Part shown: piece by piece, positions 1 through 9,065 of the stretch | Numbering within the stretch: position 1 is the stretch's first letter | How the letters are laid out: each line of letters begins with the position of its first letter | Assembly (NCBI GenBank): GCA_942492225.1 | Contig: CALODS010000001.1 | Span: 80,629 to 144,628, forward strand | Source of the DNA: JAFGTX01 sp942492225 | Lineage (GTDB): Bacteria; Bacillota; Clostridia; Peptostreptococcales; Acidaminobacteraceae | DNA: 64,000 bases | Direction: 5' to 3' | Translations under genes and position numbers: made by a program | Notes under the pieces: generated by a model | What the model was told of the DNA's origin: nothing | What the model saw: the letters and a program-made list of their open reading frames with translations, nothing else | Database searches by the model: none

Positions 1-77
1 ATAAGAGGTCTTTGCAATACATTCAGCAAACCATCATCTTCGTTGTGATATAACAACGTGTTGCATCTGCGCAACGG
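1..77 (-). pseudogene. Possible C-terminal scrap of a Cof-type HAD hydrolase, cut by the window edge
   Basis: The minus strand here reads ADATRCYIT in one frame, then NEDDGLLNVLQRPL in the next. Together these resemble the end of Cof-type HAD phosphatases, as in the intact homologue at 29302-30129, which ends NEEDGLLHVINKF. There is no start codon, and the upstream side is occupied by the end of the regulator gene, so this cannot be a whole gene. The resemblance is short and may be chance. Confidence 0.25.
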
Positions 78-82
78 TTTAT

Positions 83-1564
83 TTATGAAGAACTTATACC
101 CAATGTTTTTTCTATTTTTCTTTTTTTACGTAAAAGAGTGGATGCATCCATTTGTAAAAGTTTAGCAGCGCCACGAATACTGCCTTTTTCAATCATTGCA
201 TCTTCAATTAATTGATATTCATACTTCATAACGGATTCTTTCATCCCAATGATTATATCGGAAGGTTGATCTTTGCATTCACTGGAAAACTCATCTGGTA
301 AGCTATCTACATCAACTATATCACTACCTGCCATAACAAAAATACGTTCAATCATATTCTTCAATTCTCTAATATTCCCAGGCCAAGGATAACGATAAAA
401 TTGATCATAGACTGCTTTTGTAAATATTTTATTTGTACCATTTTTTTCATTTAAACTTTTGAGGAACGTATTACACAGCGGTATAATATCGCAAGGTCTA
501 TCTCTAAGTGCTAATATTTCTAAGGGAACGATACTTAACCTATAGTATAAATCTGAACGGAACGTATCATTTTCTGACATTTCCTTTAAGTTTTTGTTGG
601 TTGCTGCTATGATGCGCACATTGATCTTCTTTGTTTCAGTGCTCCCTATCCTTTGTACTTCTTGTTCTTGTAAAACTCTTAAAAGTTTCGCTTGCATTTT
701 GTATGGCAATTCTCCAATTTCATCTAAAAAAATAGTGCCACCATTTGCTTCTTCGAACAGACCAACTTTTCCTTCTTTATTAGCACCTGTAAAAGCGCCT
801 TTCTCATAACCAAATAGTTCTGACTCAATTAAATTTTCTGGGATAGCGCCACAATTAACCTTAACCAGTTTTTTGTCTGATCGTCCACTATAACTATGTA
901 TATAATCTACTAAAACTTCCTTACCAACACCAGTTTCACCTTTAATCAAAACAGTGGTGTCATATGCAGCTACACGTCTTGCACATTGTAATAATTTTAT
1001 CATTATAGGGTTTCTAGAAAAAAATTCACCTTTTCGACCTAACTGTTCTTTTAACATTTCGAGTTCTCTATTGACACTCAACATTTTTTCGTCTTTTTCC
1101 AGCAAAGCCTCTTTGAGTCGAATAAACTCTGTAACGTCTCTAACATTTATGACAACCATTTCGACGGTGCCGTCATAATCTAATATGGGTGTACCTGTTA
1201 CCAATACAACTTTCCCTGATGAAAGTTCTTGCTGAATGGTTGTAATTTCTCTAGTTTTGATGACCATGAGACTGCATGATTGTGAAATAAATCCATTTTC
1301 TACAAGATAACTTACATTTTTTCCGATAACATCTTCAGCCATAATTCCAGTTATACGCTCATATGCTTTATTAACCATCGTTGCCACACCATAGCCATCC
1401 GTTAGAAATATACCATCATATGATGATTCTAATATCGTATCTAATTTTTTTGATATTTTCTTAACAACAACCAATTCATCGATTGCTTTTATATAAGAAT
1501 TGCATTGTGCATGATTGCATAATTTTTTCTCAAATATATGCTTTGTTTCAACTAGCTCTACCAT
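83..1564 (-). CDS. Sigma-54-dependent transcriptional activator with PAS domain
   Basis: This 493-residue protein should activate transcription by RNA polymerase carrying sigma-54 (RpoN, coded at 44661-46076). A PAS sensor domain lies at about residues 38-150, followed by a short coiled linker. The AAA+ domain has Walker A GETGVGKE (209-216), the sigma-54 contact loop GAFTGA (256-261) and Walker B GGTIFLDEIGELP (about 275-287). The C-terminus carries a Fis-type helix-turn-helix (IRGAAKLLQMDASTLLRKK). The gene lies downstream of the abfD/NifU pair, separated by a hairpin terminator, and the pair has a -24/-12 promoter. The simplest inference is that this protein activates that promoter. The PAS ligand cannot be told from sequence. 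Confidence 0.93.
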   Translation of the reverse strand: MVELVETKHIFEKKLCNHAQCNSYIKAIDELVVVKKISKKLDTILESSYDGIFLTDGYGVATMVNKAYERITGIMAEDVIGKNVSYLVENGFISQSCSLMVIKTREITTIQQELSSGKVVLVTGTPILDYDGTVEMVVINVRDVTEFIRLKEALLEKDEKMLSVNRELEMLKEQLGRKGEFFSRNPIMIKLLQCARRVAAYDTTVLIKGETGVGKEVLVDYIHSYSGRSDKKLVKVNCGAIPENLIESELFGYEKGAFTGANKEGKVGLFEEANGGTIFLDEIGELPYKMQAKLLRVLQEQEVQRIGSTETKKINVRIIAATNKNLKEMSENDTFRSDLYYRLSIVPLEILALRDRPCDIIPLCNTFLKSLNEKNGTNKIFTKAVYDQFYRYPWPGNIRELKNMIERIFVMAGSDIVDVDSLPDEFSSECKDQPSDIIIGMKESVMKYEYQLIEDAMIEKGSIRGAAKLLQMDASTLLRKKRKIEKTLGISSS

Positions 1565-1579
1565 TTTAACAACTCCTTA

Positions 1580-1597
1580 TCGTTAAAACATTAACGA
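1580..1597. promoter_or_regulatory. Inverted repeat just upstream of the sigma-54 activator gene
   Basis: TCGTTAA and TTAACGA are separated by AACA, 16 bp before the start codon of the activator. A perfect 7-bp inverted repeat here could be an operator for autoregulation, but no binding site is known to me. Confidence 0.35.
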
Positions 1598-1715
1598 ACG
1601 ATTGCAAAATATATGGGGTATTACACCCCCACAGCAATTTTCTACTAACTTCTTGCCCTTGTTCATACTCATAGTAACATCCAAAAAAATAATCGTCAAC
1701 AGTTCATTTATAAAG

Positions 1716-1753
1716 AAAAAATCTCTTTCAATATTACATCGAAAGAGATTTTC
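1716..1753 (-). terminator. Rho-independent terminator after the abfD-NifU pair
   Basis: AAAATCTCTTTC pairs with GAAAGAGATTTT around an 11-nt loop, with T-rich sequence on the minus-strand 3' side. It lies 19 bp after the NifU-domain gene and separates that pair from the regulator gene. The symmetric A/T flanks mean it could work in both directions. Confidence 0.7.
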
Positions 1754-1771
1754 CTACCTCATCTATTTTAT

Positions 1772-2056
1772 TTAGTGGGTTTTAGGATGGTTCAAAATGA
1801 TTTTTGCCATGGCTAGCATATCTTCACTTGTTTCATTGATTGCAATAACATCAACAATACCATCGACTTCGGAGGTTAGTGTTTTCTTAACGACATCCTC
1901 TAAAGTAACATTTGCTGACGGACAATTTTGACATGCCCCTTCAAATTTTACCCTGACAATACCATTAATACAACTCACCAAGGAAACGTTGCCGAAGTGC
2001 TCTTCTAAATAAGGTCTAATTTTTGTTTCTAAAACTTCTTTTACTTGTTTCTCCAT
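1772..2056 (-). CDS. NifU C-terminal-domain protein (Fe-S scaffold-like)
   Basis: This 94-residue protein consists of the NifU C-terminal domain alone, with the pair C42-x-x-C45 (ACQNCPSA) that in this family binds a transient Fe-S cluster. It starts 13 bp after the 4-hydroxybutyryl-CoA dehydratase gene, so the two are probably cotranscribed. That dehydratase needs a [4Fe-4S] cluster, so a role in delivering or repairing it is plausible, but this is inferred only from position. Stand-alone NifU-domain proteins of about this size are common in Firmicutes. Confidence 0.85.
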   Translation of the reverse strand: MEKQVKEVLETKIRPYLEEHFGNVSLVSCINGIVRVKFEGACQNCPSANVTLEDVVKKTLTSEVDGIVDVIAINETSEDMLAMAKIILNHPKTH

Positions 2057-2069
2057 AATATCTACTTTC

Positions 2070-3533
2070 TTATTCCTTTATCTTAGCAATTTTTTTTGCG
2101 AGTTCTTTTTTATGTTGTAAGTTACCTTGTCGCGCAATCATAATACGTTGTGCTTGTGGTGAACCTGCACCGTGCATTGATTCGGTTCTATAGCCAACAG
2201 CTGCAGTTCCTAATGTTAAATTTTCAACCAATCTTAAAATGCGACGTCTACTTTCAGTAGGTACACTCGCGTTCCCTTTAAAGTACTTATCACAAATAGG
2301 ACCGAGTACTGGATGATTAAAATCCCTATCTGACGGCAATGTAACAATTAATCCACCAGCAATATCTTCTGCTAAACGAGAAATTTCATATGGAAATCTT
2401 GTCACATTTTGCTTACAAATATTCGCTAATAGCAAATCAATTTGATAGTTACCCGCTTGCGTTTTATGTCCTTCAGCTGAACAAGCAATACCACAGGCAT
2501 ATAGCGTTTCGTTCAAATGTGTCATTTCAATTAATTTATCTTTTACATGTGATGCTTTATGTGCACCATTATATTCAGCCGCAACAGCTGCAGCACCAAT
2601 AAGAACATCACCAACACCAACTTTACAACCACCATACGACTGTCTATGGTACCCTGCAAAACGTTCCACAAGCATACCGGCAAACTCTGTTTCTCCATTT
2701 AAGAACAGACGATCATTTGGAACAAAGACATCATTGAATACAACGAGTGCCTCATGTCCACCAAACTCACTGTTGCCCACATCTATCGATATTCCCTCCT
2801 CTATTTTACGTGTATCACAAGATTGTCTACCGTAAATCATGATGACACCCTCAGCATCTGAAGGCACAGCAAAGGATATTGCATAATCTTTGTCATCTGG
2901 TCCCATAGCAATAGTTGGCATAATCAAATGTTCATGCGAGTTGACACAACCTGTTTGATGGGCTTTTGCACCACGTACAATAACACCATCAGGACGTCTT
3001 TCAACAACGCGTAAATACATATCAGGATCTTCTTGTTGGTTTGGTGGTAAACTTCTATCTCCTTTAGGGTCAGTCATTGCACCATCAACGGTCCAGTCGT
3101 TTTTTTGAACGTCTTTCATATAAGCTACAAAATTATCATGATATGATGTCTGATGCGCTTTGTCTATTTCATAGGTTGTACTATAAACCGCATTAAACGC
3201 ATCCATACCTACGCAACGTTGAAAACAAGCTGCTGTTTTTTGACCAAGTAATCGCTGCATTTTAACTTTTTTTATTAAATCATCTGTCCCTTGATGTAAG
3301 TGACAAAATCTATTTACTGTTTCCCCTGTTAAATGAGATGTTGCTGTCATTAAGTCTGCGTACTCCGGATCATGTGCCAATTCATAAGTCATTGCAACAG
3401 AATTCATAGAAGGCTTAATCATTGGATGATCCACTGGATTATCAATAAGTTCACCCATCACATATACTTGAAGATTTAGTTTTCTTAAACTTTCGATATA
3501 TTCATCTTTTGTCATAATTGCCATATCATACAC
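2070..3533 (-). CDS. abfD: 4-hydroxybutyryl-CoA dehydratase / vinylacetyl-CoA delta-isomerase
   Basis: The enzyme dehydrates 4-hydroxybutyryl-CoA to crotonyl-CoA with a radical mechanism that uses FAD and a [4Fe-4S] cluster. The protein is 487 residues, the usual size. All four cluster ligands known from the Clostridium aminobutyricum enzyme are visible: C103 and C107 (CFQRCVGMDAF), H296 and C303 (AGYHRQSYGGC). The motifs DPKGDR, RGAKAHQTG and MHGAGSPQAQRIM also fit. The N-terminus offers three close methionines (residues 1, 4 and 7), and family alignment favours one of the later ones. The gene has a -24/-12 promoter and is followed by a NifU-domain gene. This suggests 4-aminobutyrate, succinate or 4-hydroxybutyrate fermentation under RpoN control, but the partner CoA-transferase and dehydrogenase genes are not in this window. 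Confidence 0.96.
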   Translation of the reverse strand: MYDMAIMTKDEYIESLRKLNLQVYVMGELIDNPVDHPMIKPSMNSVAMTYELAHDPEYADLMTATSHLTGETVNRFCHLHQGTDDLIKKVKMQRLLGQKTAACFQRCVGMDAFNAVYSTTYEIDKAHQTSYHDNFVAYMKDVQKNDWTVDGAMTDPKGDRSLPPNQQEDPDMYLRVVERRPDGVIVRGAKAHQTGCVNSHEHLIMPTIAMGPDDKDYAISFAVPSDAEGVIMIYGRQSCDTRKIEEGISIDVGNSEFGGHEALVVFNDVFVPNDRLFLNGETEFAGMLVERFAGYHRQSYGGCKVGVGDVLIGAAAVAAEYNGAHKASHVKDKLIEMTHLNETLYACGIACSAEGHKTQAGNYQIDLLLANICKQNVTRFPYEISRLAEDIAGGLIVTLPSDRDFNHPVLGPICDKYFKGNASVPTESRRRILRLVENLTLGTAAVGYRTESMHGAGSPQAQRIMIARQGNLQHKKELAKKIAKIKE

Positions 3534-3572
3534 TTCCTTTTCTATATTCTCACTAATTGTATTCTATTATAT

Positions 3573-3589
3573 AGCAAGTGTAATGCCAA
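3573..3589 (-). promoter_or_regulatory. Sigma-54 (-24/-12) promoter of abfD
   Basis: On the minus strand the sequence is TTGGCATTACACTTGCT. The GG and GC dinucleotides are spaced by exactly 10 bases, as in the TGGCA-N-TTGC consensus. It lies 40-56 bp before the abfD start. An activator of the matching class is coded 0.5 kb downstream of the gene pair. Confidence 0.8.
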
Positions 3590-3862
3590 GTTTATTACCT
3601 TAGCCGAAAGTCTCTAATTGCAAAGAACTCATAGCATATTCTTTTATAACAAAAATGCTTTTCGCGTTGCACAATTGACACACCTGAAACTTCTTTTTTT
3701 AACGCTAACTCTAAATAGGCTATTTTAAAGGAATTGAAGTCGTTGTATTTATGCAACGCTTTTTCCCTAGATGTTGTAAAAACACATTATCTTTCTTTTG
3801 GTCCTTATATTTTGTATAATGGCCATAGACAATTAATCTATATTCAACAAAGGAGACCTTCT
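3590..3862. other. Intergenic region between divergent genes
   Basis: This holds the upstream DNA of abfD (where activator sites would be expected) and the leader of the divergent DUF1385 gene. A TATAAT box at 3816-3821 is a candidate -10 element for the plus-strand gene. I see no other recognisable feature. Confidence 0.4.
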
Positions 3863-4585
3863 ATGAATCAAGCCATATCAGGTATTGCGCTTATAAATGG
3901 CATAAAGCTTAAACGGGCTGGTATTACCTCGACAGTCACACGTCGCTCTAACGGAGAGCTTTCACTCAAATTAAAAGAGCACTCAAAATCCATGAGAAAA
4001 ATTCAGCTCATTGGATTTCTAGCGCTCCTTATATTTTCTATTATTCCAGATCCATCAAATACACCCGAGTCAACACTGACTACACTGATAATACCTTTTG
4101 CACTTTTTATCGTCCTATTGCGCTTCTTTCCCAAATTGCGCCTTCTAAATTATCACGGTGCAGAACATAAAGTCGTCGAGGCTTATCGGAGGAACCTTCC
4201 ACTTACCCTTGATTCGGTAAAACCTTTATCAAGAGTCACAAAAGTTTGTGGTACGATGCTGATTGTACCAATTATTTCTAGTGTCCTTATATTGTCTGTT
4301 ACTACACTACTTATTAAAAACAACATCATCTACTTTTTTTTGACCAGTGGTGTTCTCATACATCTATTTCACTACTTCCTATTACGCGGTGAAACAGTTG
4401 CGTATATTAATTTAAAACGTATTCTTCCATTTTTCAAAAAAGAACGTTATATGATTAAAGCAAATATACTTTACAAGCAGTTTGATGCTATTGGTTACTT
4501 TCTTCAAGAACATTTTACAACAAAAGAACCCTCTGATGATGAACTTGAAATAGCGATTCTTTGTATGAAGCAACTCATTAACTGA
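3863..4585 (+). CDS. DUF1385-like membrane protein
   Basis: The start is ATG 3863, 6-8 bp after AAAGGAGA. An upstream in-frame extension has no ribosome binding site. The 240-residue protein has the DUF1385 signature NYHGAEHKVVEAY, near residue 95 after two hydrophobic segments, followed by two more membrane segments and ALLRGETVAY-like motifs. It is shorter than many family members, which are about 300 residues. The family is widespread in Firmicutes, and I know of no established biochemical role. The C-terminal 50 residues are soluble and charged. Confidence 0.75.
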   Translation: MNQAISGIALINGIKLKRAGITSTVTRRSNGELSLKLKEHSKSMRKIQLIGFLALLIFSIIPDPSNTPESTLTTLIIPFALFIVLLRFFPKLRLLNYHGAEHKVVEAYRRNLPLTLDSVKPLSRVTKVCGTMLIVPIISSVLILSVTTLLIKNNIIYFFLTSGVLIHLFHYFLLRGETVAYINLKRILPFFKKERYMIKANILYKQFDAIGYFLQEHFTTKEPSDDELEIAILCMKQLIN

Positions 4586-4981
4586 GTAGAAATTATTCAT
4601 CATAATCTCTTGTAATACAGTTGCAAAAAACGTAATAATCATAGATGCAAAATCAATAATTACACCAATAAGTACAAGTGTTATATAAAGCGCATTTAGT
4701 GTAGCAAGTACGATACCCCTTTTTATCGTTCGTCAATATATTTTTATTGTTTTTAGGAACCTATAAGTTGTTTAACATTGAATTTAGATTTTTTTATACA
4801 TAATCGTATGCAGTTTTTACCAAACTCAGGCTTCATAACGAATGATTTACTAGAAAATACTGATTGAGTGATTAAAAATATCCATGCTCATAAAAAATAA
4901 AAAATTTTTTAAAAAAAAATGAAACTTTTTAAAGAACTGCCTTGTCTAATAGATGTTATAAACAAAAAAGGAGATATTAAA
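4586..4981. other. Intergenic stretch with a weak membrane-protein-like frame
   Basis: A minus-strand frame from about 4725 reads TIKRGIVLATLNALYITLVL and further hydrophobic residues, but it has no start codon before 4642 and runs into the opposite DUF1385 gene. It may be a decayed gene remnant or chance. The last 60 bp are A-rich and hold the ribosome binding site of the next gene. Confidence 0.3.
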
Positions 4982-6061
4982 ATGAAATTAATGAATGTAC
5001 TATTAACAACCACGCTTGCAATTGCTTTGTTAGGAACAGGCTGTAGCGTGGATAAGAATGAAGTTCCACCAGTATCTAATGAACCTTCATCAGGGCAGAT
5101 CATTGTAAGTGATCTAAAAGAAGAAAAAACATTTTTAGACACAGCACTTGAACTTTTGAGTCAAACTCATGAGGATTCGAGCAGATTCTTTGAAAGCAGC
5201 GAAGAACTTTTATCTGCAGATGGCGTTTATGTAATAGGCCGTAGTTTCCCTGTAACTGCTTTTGGTATTGATACAACACTTTATGCATCCCTTGATGCGA
5301 ATAATATTGTCAACAGTATTTCTGTCCATCTTGGCGAAGATAATTTTGATGCTATCAAAGAAGAACTTGTAAATCAACTTGGTGAAGCAACGGAGATTAA
5401 CGATGTGCCATCTGAAGGCGGTTTTACGAGTATGATGTGGTCTATTGAAGGAAAATATGTCTATCTGTATCAAGGCTACGCTACTGTAGATTTACAATTA
5501 ATTTTACCAGACCAAGTAAAAACTTCTGTAATTGATGAAGACTTTAGTGTACAACTCCCAAATACAATTACGCCATTATTAGGGGAATCAACACCTTATC
5601 CACTACTTCAAGAATTTATAATCGACACATACGATATTCCAGAAGACTATTATTCGAAAACAAAATATTACTATAATTATGTGGATTTTAACGGAGATGG
5701 CCACGATGAAATTTTTGCAGTTGTCATGGGACCTTACACCAGTGGTACAGGTGGTAGTTCAGCATTTATTGCCTTTGAATTTGATGGACAATTACAAGCT
5801 ATTACTAACTTTACTTTAATCCATACACCAGTTATTATCAGTGATCAAGCGACTAAAGGTATGCAAGATATCATTGTGATGAAAGCTGGCGGTGGAGCAG
5901 AAGCAACCTTTGTCAAATTAACATCTACTGGTGAAGGTCATTATACAAGTGTTAATGCTGGAGAGATTATTAATGATATAAGTAACGTCCACGGTCGTGC
6001 AATTATTGCCAACGATTTGATGTATGATAGTAATAACAGTCTCTATTTAACTCTTGAATAA
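4982..6061 (+). CDS. Secreted lipoprotein with an FG-GAP/EF-hand-like loop
   Basis: The start is ATG 4982 with AAAAAGGAGATATTAA upstream. The 359-residue product has a lipoprotein signal ending LLGTGC, with C21 the predicted lipidated residue. The middle carries VDFNGDGHDEIFAVV, a DxNGDGxDE calcium-binding-like loop typical of FG-GAP/VCBS-type repeats. The rest is beta-rich with no motif I recognise. It is probably anchored on the outer face of the membrane. It stands alone between convergent neighbours and ends in a strong bidirectional hairpin. Confidence 0.8.
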   Translation: MKLMNVLLTTTLAIALLGTGCSVDKNEVPPVSNEPSSGQIIVSDLKEEKTFLDTALELLSQTHEDSSRFFESSEELLSADGVYVIGRSFPVTAFGIDTTLYASLDANNIVNSISVHLGEDNFDAIKEELVNQLGEATEINDVPSEGGFTSMMWSIEGKYVYLYQGYATVDLQLILPDQVKTSVIDEDFSVQLPNTITPLLGESTPYPLLQEFIIDTYDIPEDYYSKTKYYYNYVDFNGDGHDEIFAVVMGPYTSGTGGSSAFIAFEFDGQLQAITNFTLIHTPVIISDQATKGMQDIIVMKAGGGAEATFVKLTSTGEGHYTSVNAGEIINDISNVHGRAIIANDLMYDSNNSLYLTLE

Positions 6062-6104
6062 TAGGTACTTACTTATGTTATTTGATGAACTATAAACTAT
6101 AAAA

Positions 6105-6152
6105 ATGCCCCTTTAGAAAGAAGGACTATAACGCCTTCTTTTAGAGGGGCAT
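6105..6152. terminator. Bidirectional terminator between convergent genes
   Basis: ATGCCCCT and AGGGGCAT form the base of a long hairpin, with AGAAGG/CCTTCT inside. The minus-strand side is followed by TTTTT, so it is strongest for the minus-strand gene 6277-7038, but it can also serve the lipoprotein gene. Confidence 0.75.
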
Positions 6153-6276
6153 CTCTTTATCACTATAGAATTTCACTTTTCTGGAATATTATTAAATTCT
6201 TAGCTTAAGCGCTTTTGTAACAACTTCTATTAAATCAACTGAGTCGTTTTACATAGAAGCAAAAAAACATGCTAAA

Positions 6277-7038
6277 TTACACCTTGCAAGGATTTTTAAA
6301 AGTACAGGGTAATGCTGTGCAACATTTACCACATACATCAACTAATCCCAATGTTTTATGATAAGCATCATTTTCCAGTAATAACTCGTGACACTTAAAG
6401 CGATTAAAGCCCTTTTCAAATGCATTTTGTGGACACTGTTTAACACATATGCCACAAGAATCGTTCTTGAAAGCCAAACAATTCTCACCTTCTGCTACAG
6501 GCGTCTGATTAAGGTCTAAAGAAGTTACAACACTCCCCACTCTTCCAGCACACCCTTTCTCCGTAATCAACATATTATTGAGTCCAAACTTACCAATACC
6601 AGTAATTTCCGCAATATGTCTATGTGACCAATCACTCATAAGGCTTTCAGCATCAAAATTATGTGTCGCAGCAATTGTTTTGGACACATAATTTTTTTCA
6701 TTAAGATACTCAATAATGTGATGACTTAAATCTCCAATAAGTTTATTGGTATCAATATAGGCTTCAGCCCATTCTACTGATGAAAAATTTCCTCCAACAT
6801 TTGATTTTGCAACACTTTCATCGAAAGCCAAGAAAAAACTAATGACACTCTTAGCATTTTCTAATAACTCTAAAGGCGTTAAATGCGTGGCTCTAACACT
6901 TTCTTTTAAATCTTCAAATTTCGTATTGTCTGCCTTTGCAACACCTACAATTGGTTTTTTCCACTGCGTCTTTGTGTTTTTTAGTGCTGGATAAGCCGCA
7001 ACATAGTCTACAATTAGCTTCTCAATTTTTATATTCAT
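6277..7038 (-). CDS. QueG-like 4Fe-4S double-cluster protein
   Basis: This 253-residue protein resembles the iron-sulfur half of epoxyqueuosine reductase-type proteins. It has CGICVKQCP (ferredoxin-like cluster) plus a second Cys set ending VDVCGKCCTALPC. It lacks the full length of true QueG (about 310-380 residues), so it is unlikely to be the tRNA-modifying enzyme itself. The start is ATG 7038, because GGAGGGG lies just upstream of it and inside the longer GTG-started frame. Neighbours give no pathway clue. The electron partner and substrate are unknown. Confidence 0.75.
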   Translation of the reverse strand: MNIKIEKLIVDYVAAYPALKNTKTQWKKPIVGVAKADNTKFEDLKESVRATHLTPLELLENAKSVISFFLAFDESVAKSNVGGNFSSVEWAEAYIDTNKLIGDLSHHIIEYLNEKNYVSKTIAATHNFDAESLMSDWSHRHIAEITGIGKFGLNNMLITEKGCAGRVGSVVTSLDLNQTPVAEGENCLAFKNDSCGICVKQCPQNAFEKGFNRFKCHELLLENDAYHKTLGLVDVCGKCCTALPCTFKNPCKV

Positions 7039-7102
7039 TCCCAACCCCTCCACTGATATTATCTGATAATTCTCACTATATGATTAATTATACTATATAT
7101 AA

Positions 7103-7904
7103 TCACCCTATAAAATTTTTAACTCTCTCAATAAGATAATCAGATAATTCGAGTGGAATAATATGAGCCGCTTCTACTCTTTCCTCATGATAATTTTTGA
7201 GCTTCTCGTTAAAAACTTTGCTTGACTCAAAAACATCCTCATAATCTTGATTCCCTATCATGTGATATATATTAGTTTGAAGTTTTGATAGTTGGGCATT
7301 TACAGGCGGGTCAATAAAATTGGGCATTTTAAAATCAGCCAACTTCATCAGATTATGCTTTGTTATGTTCATAAATAAGTCAATCTTATCTTTTGAAAGG
7401 GCCTCATCGCTTCTATTCTCACCAATCAACCACATTTTTGTCCATACTTGAGACGCCTTTTTAAGGTCGCCACTATATAAGGCATTTTGAAACATTTCCA
7501 TTCGCTGAACTTTTCTTTCATCTTCCTTTAGACCAAATAAACCAGTTGACATTAAAAATATTTTATCAACCTTATCTGGATATTGAATAGCAAATTCTAA
7601 GGCTGTATGACCACCTGCTGAGAGTCCTATAAGATTAACTTTCTCAAATTCCCAATTCTTCAACGAGTATGTATAAATCCTCATGCATGTGATAGTCTGA
7701 GTCATCTTGCTGAGTTCTTCCTGAGAATCTAAAATCAAGTTGAATCACCTGATAATGTGTCGACAAATCCTCGGCGAGCTGATCCCAAATTCTTAAATCT
7801 AAAAATGCTGGGTTCAATAGGATAAGTGGCTTTCCTTCACCACTTATCTTATAGTGCATTTTCAGTCCTTTTTTTTCTATAAATTGAGTTATACTTTTTT
7901 TCAT
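7103..7904 (-). pseudogene. Alpha/beta hydrolase, broken by one frameshift
   Basis: The N-terminal half (7644-7904) reads through PLILLNPAFLDLRIWDQLAEDL and the C-terminal half (7103-about 7650) through VNLIGLSAGGHTALEFAIQY, with nucleophile elbow GLSAG. The frame breaks between LVEELGI and EKVNLIG. Removing one base from the AAA run at 7646-7648 joins them into a normal hydrolase of about 266 residues with a C-terminal catalytic-type His (AAHIIP). It may be a homopolymer sequencing error or a real inactivating mutation. The WYL regulator just upstream on the same strand may control it. Confidence 0.8.
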
Positions 7905-7984
7905 AACAAATCTCCTTTAACTATTTTACGGCTATTTTACTAACATCTTTATTCTAGCAATAGAAAAAGGACATCTAGTATGTC

Positions 7985-8896
7985 CTAATTATAAATTTTA
8001 TTCATTTTATTTATTTCATTCTTAATAGTGTCTTTTAAAATATCTGGTTCAACAACTATTACACCATCTCCAAATGAAAGAATTATAAAGATCAGTCGTG
8101 AATTTAATTTTAAATTGGTCACTACCGTTACGAAATCTTCCGTTATTTCAGTTATTTCATCATCATTAAAAATATCAACGATTCGGTAATATACATCTTT
8201 ATTAAATCTGAGCACTTTTTTTATATCATCTCTCTCAAAAGACTCGACCTTTTGTATAGCCTTATAATCTCTTAACTCAAAACATCTATTCGTAATCTCC
8301 ATTGTTGAAATTCTGTTCACTTTAAATAGTCTTATATCTTTTTTTTGTAAGCAATATGAAAGCACATACCACCTGCCATGTCGCAAAACCAACTCATAAG
8401 GTTCAACCTCTCTTAATAAACTTTCTCCATTACTATTGTAATATTCAATAGCCAATATGCGAGATTGACCAATTGCATCTGAAATTAGACTAACCTTTTC
8501 GTTAAGGTTTTCATCCTTATTCCACGGCGTAAAATCTACTTTTACTTTCTTAGGATCAGTGCTGGCAGAAGTAATGAGTGCTGATTCAAGCTTATCCCAC
8601 AGACTTTCTAATGACTTATTACTATATACACTACTCAAACTATCTAGCATCGACTTGAGTAGATCAATTTCTTGATTAGACAAGAGTTTGGTATCAAATT
8701 TATAGGAATCAAGTATGCCGTAGCCGCCATTTATTCCCTTCTTTGAATAAACAGGAATACCCGCCATATTTAAGCTTTCTACATCTCTTTGAATTGTTTT
8801 AATTGACACTTCATGTTTTTCTGCTAAATATTTAGCGGTTACGAGCTCTTTCCTTAGCATTATATTTATAATCGATAACAATCGATAAATCTTCAT
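7985..8896 (-). CDS. HTH/WYL-domain transcriptional regulator (YafY-like)
   Basis: This 303-residue protein has an N-terminal winged helix (LVTAKYLAEKHEVSIKTIQRDVESLNMAGIPVYSKKG...GGYGI) and a C-terminal WYL-type ligand domain at about residues 140-220 (VEPYELVLRHGRWYVLSYCLQK). In this family the WYL domain senses a ligand that alters DNA binding. It lies 80 bp before the broken hydrolase on the same strand, so the two are probably functionally linked. Confidence 0.88.
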   Translation of the reverse strand: MKIYRLLSIINIMLRKELVTAKYLAEKHEVSIKTIQRDVESLNMAGIPVYSKKGINGGYGILDSYKFDTKLLSNQEIDLLKSMLDSLSSVYSNKSLESLWDKLESALITSASTDPKKVKVDFTPWNKDENLNEKVSLISDAIGQSRILAIEYYNSNGESLLREVEPYELVLRHGRWYVLSYCLQKKDIRLFKVNRISTMEITNRCFELRDYKAIQKVESFERDDIKKVLRFNKDVYYRIVDIFNDDEITEITEDFVTVVTNLKLNSRLIFIILSFGDGVIVVEPDILKDTIKNEINKMNKIYN

Positions 8897-9041
8897 ACGC
8901 TCTCCTAAAAAACTATATTTTAAAGCAACTATACCCTAATTATCACAGTATGTTACTCTGATTTCATTATGGCATAAATAATTTATCAAAACAAAATCAT
9001 GTATTTTAAAGGGTTTGTTTTGTTTGCTAAACATTAAGATT

Positions 9042-9065
9042 ATCGCTAAAAATGACCCACTGGGT
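9042..9065. repeat. 24-bp sequence repeated at 14202-14225
   Basis: These 24 bases, beginning ATCGCTAAAAATGACC, are identical to 14202-14225. Here they abut the point where the remnant membrane gene stops matching its paralogues. At the other site they form half of an 11-bp perfect inverted repeat. They may mark a recombination or element boundary. 8897-9041, to the left, shows no gene. Confidence 0.6.

Noticed and set aside
4412..4642. Hydrophobic minus-strand frame overlapping the DUF1385 gene
   Set aside because: It lacks a ribosome binding site and most of it is antisense to a supported gene. At best it is a remnant.
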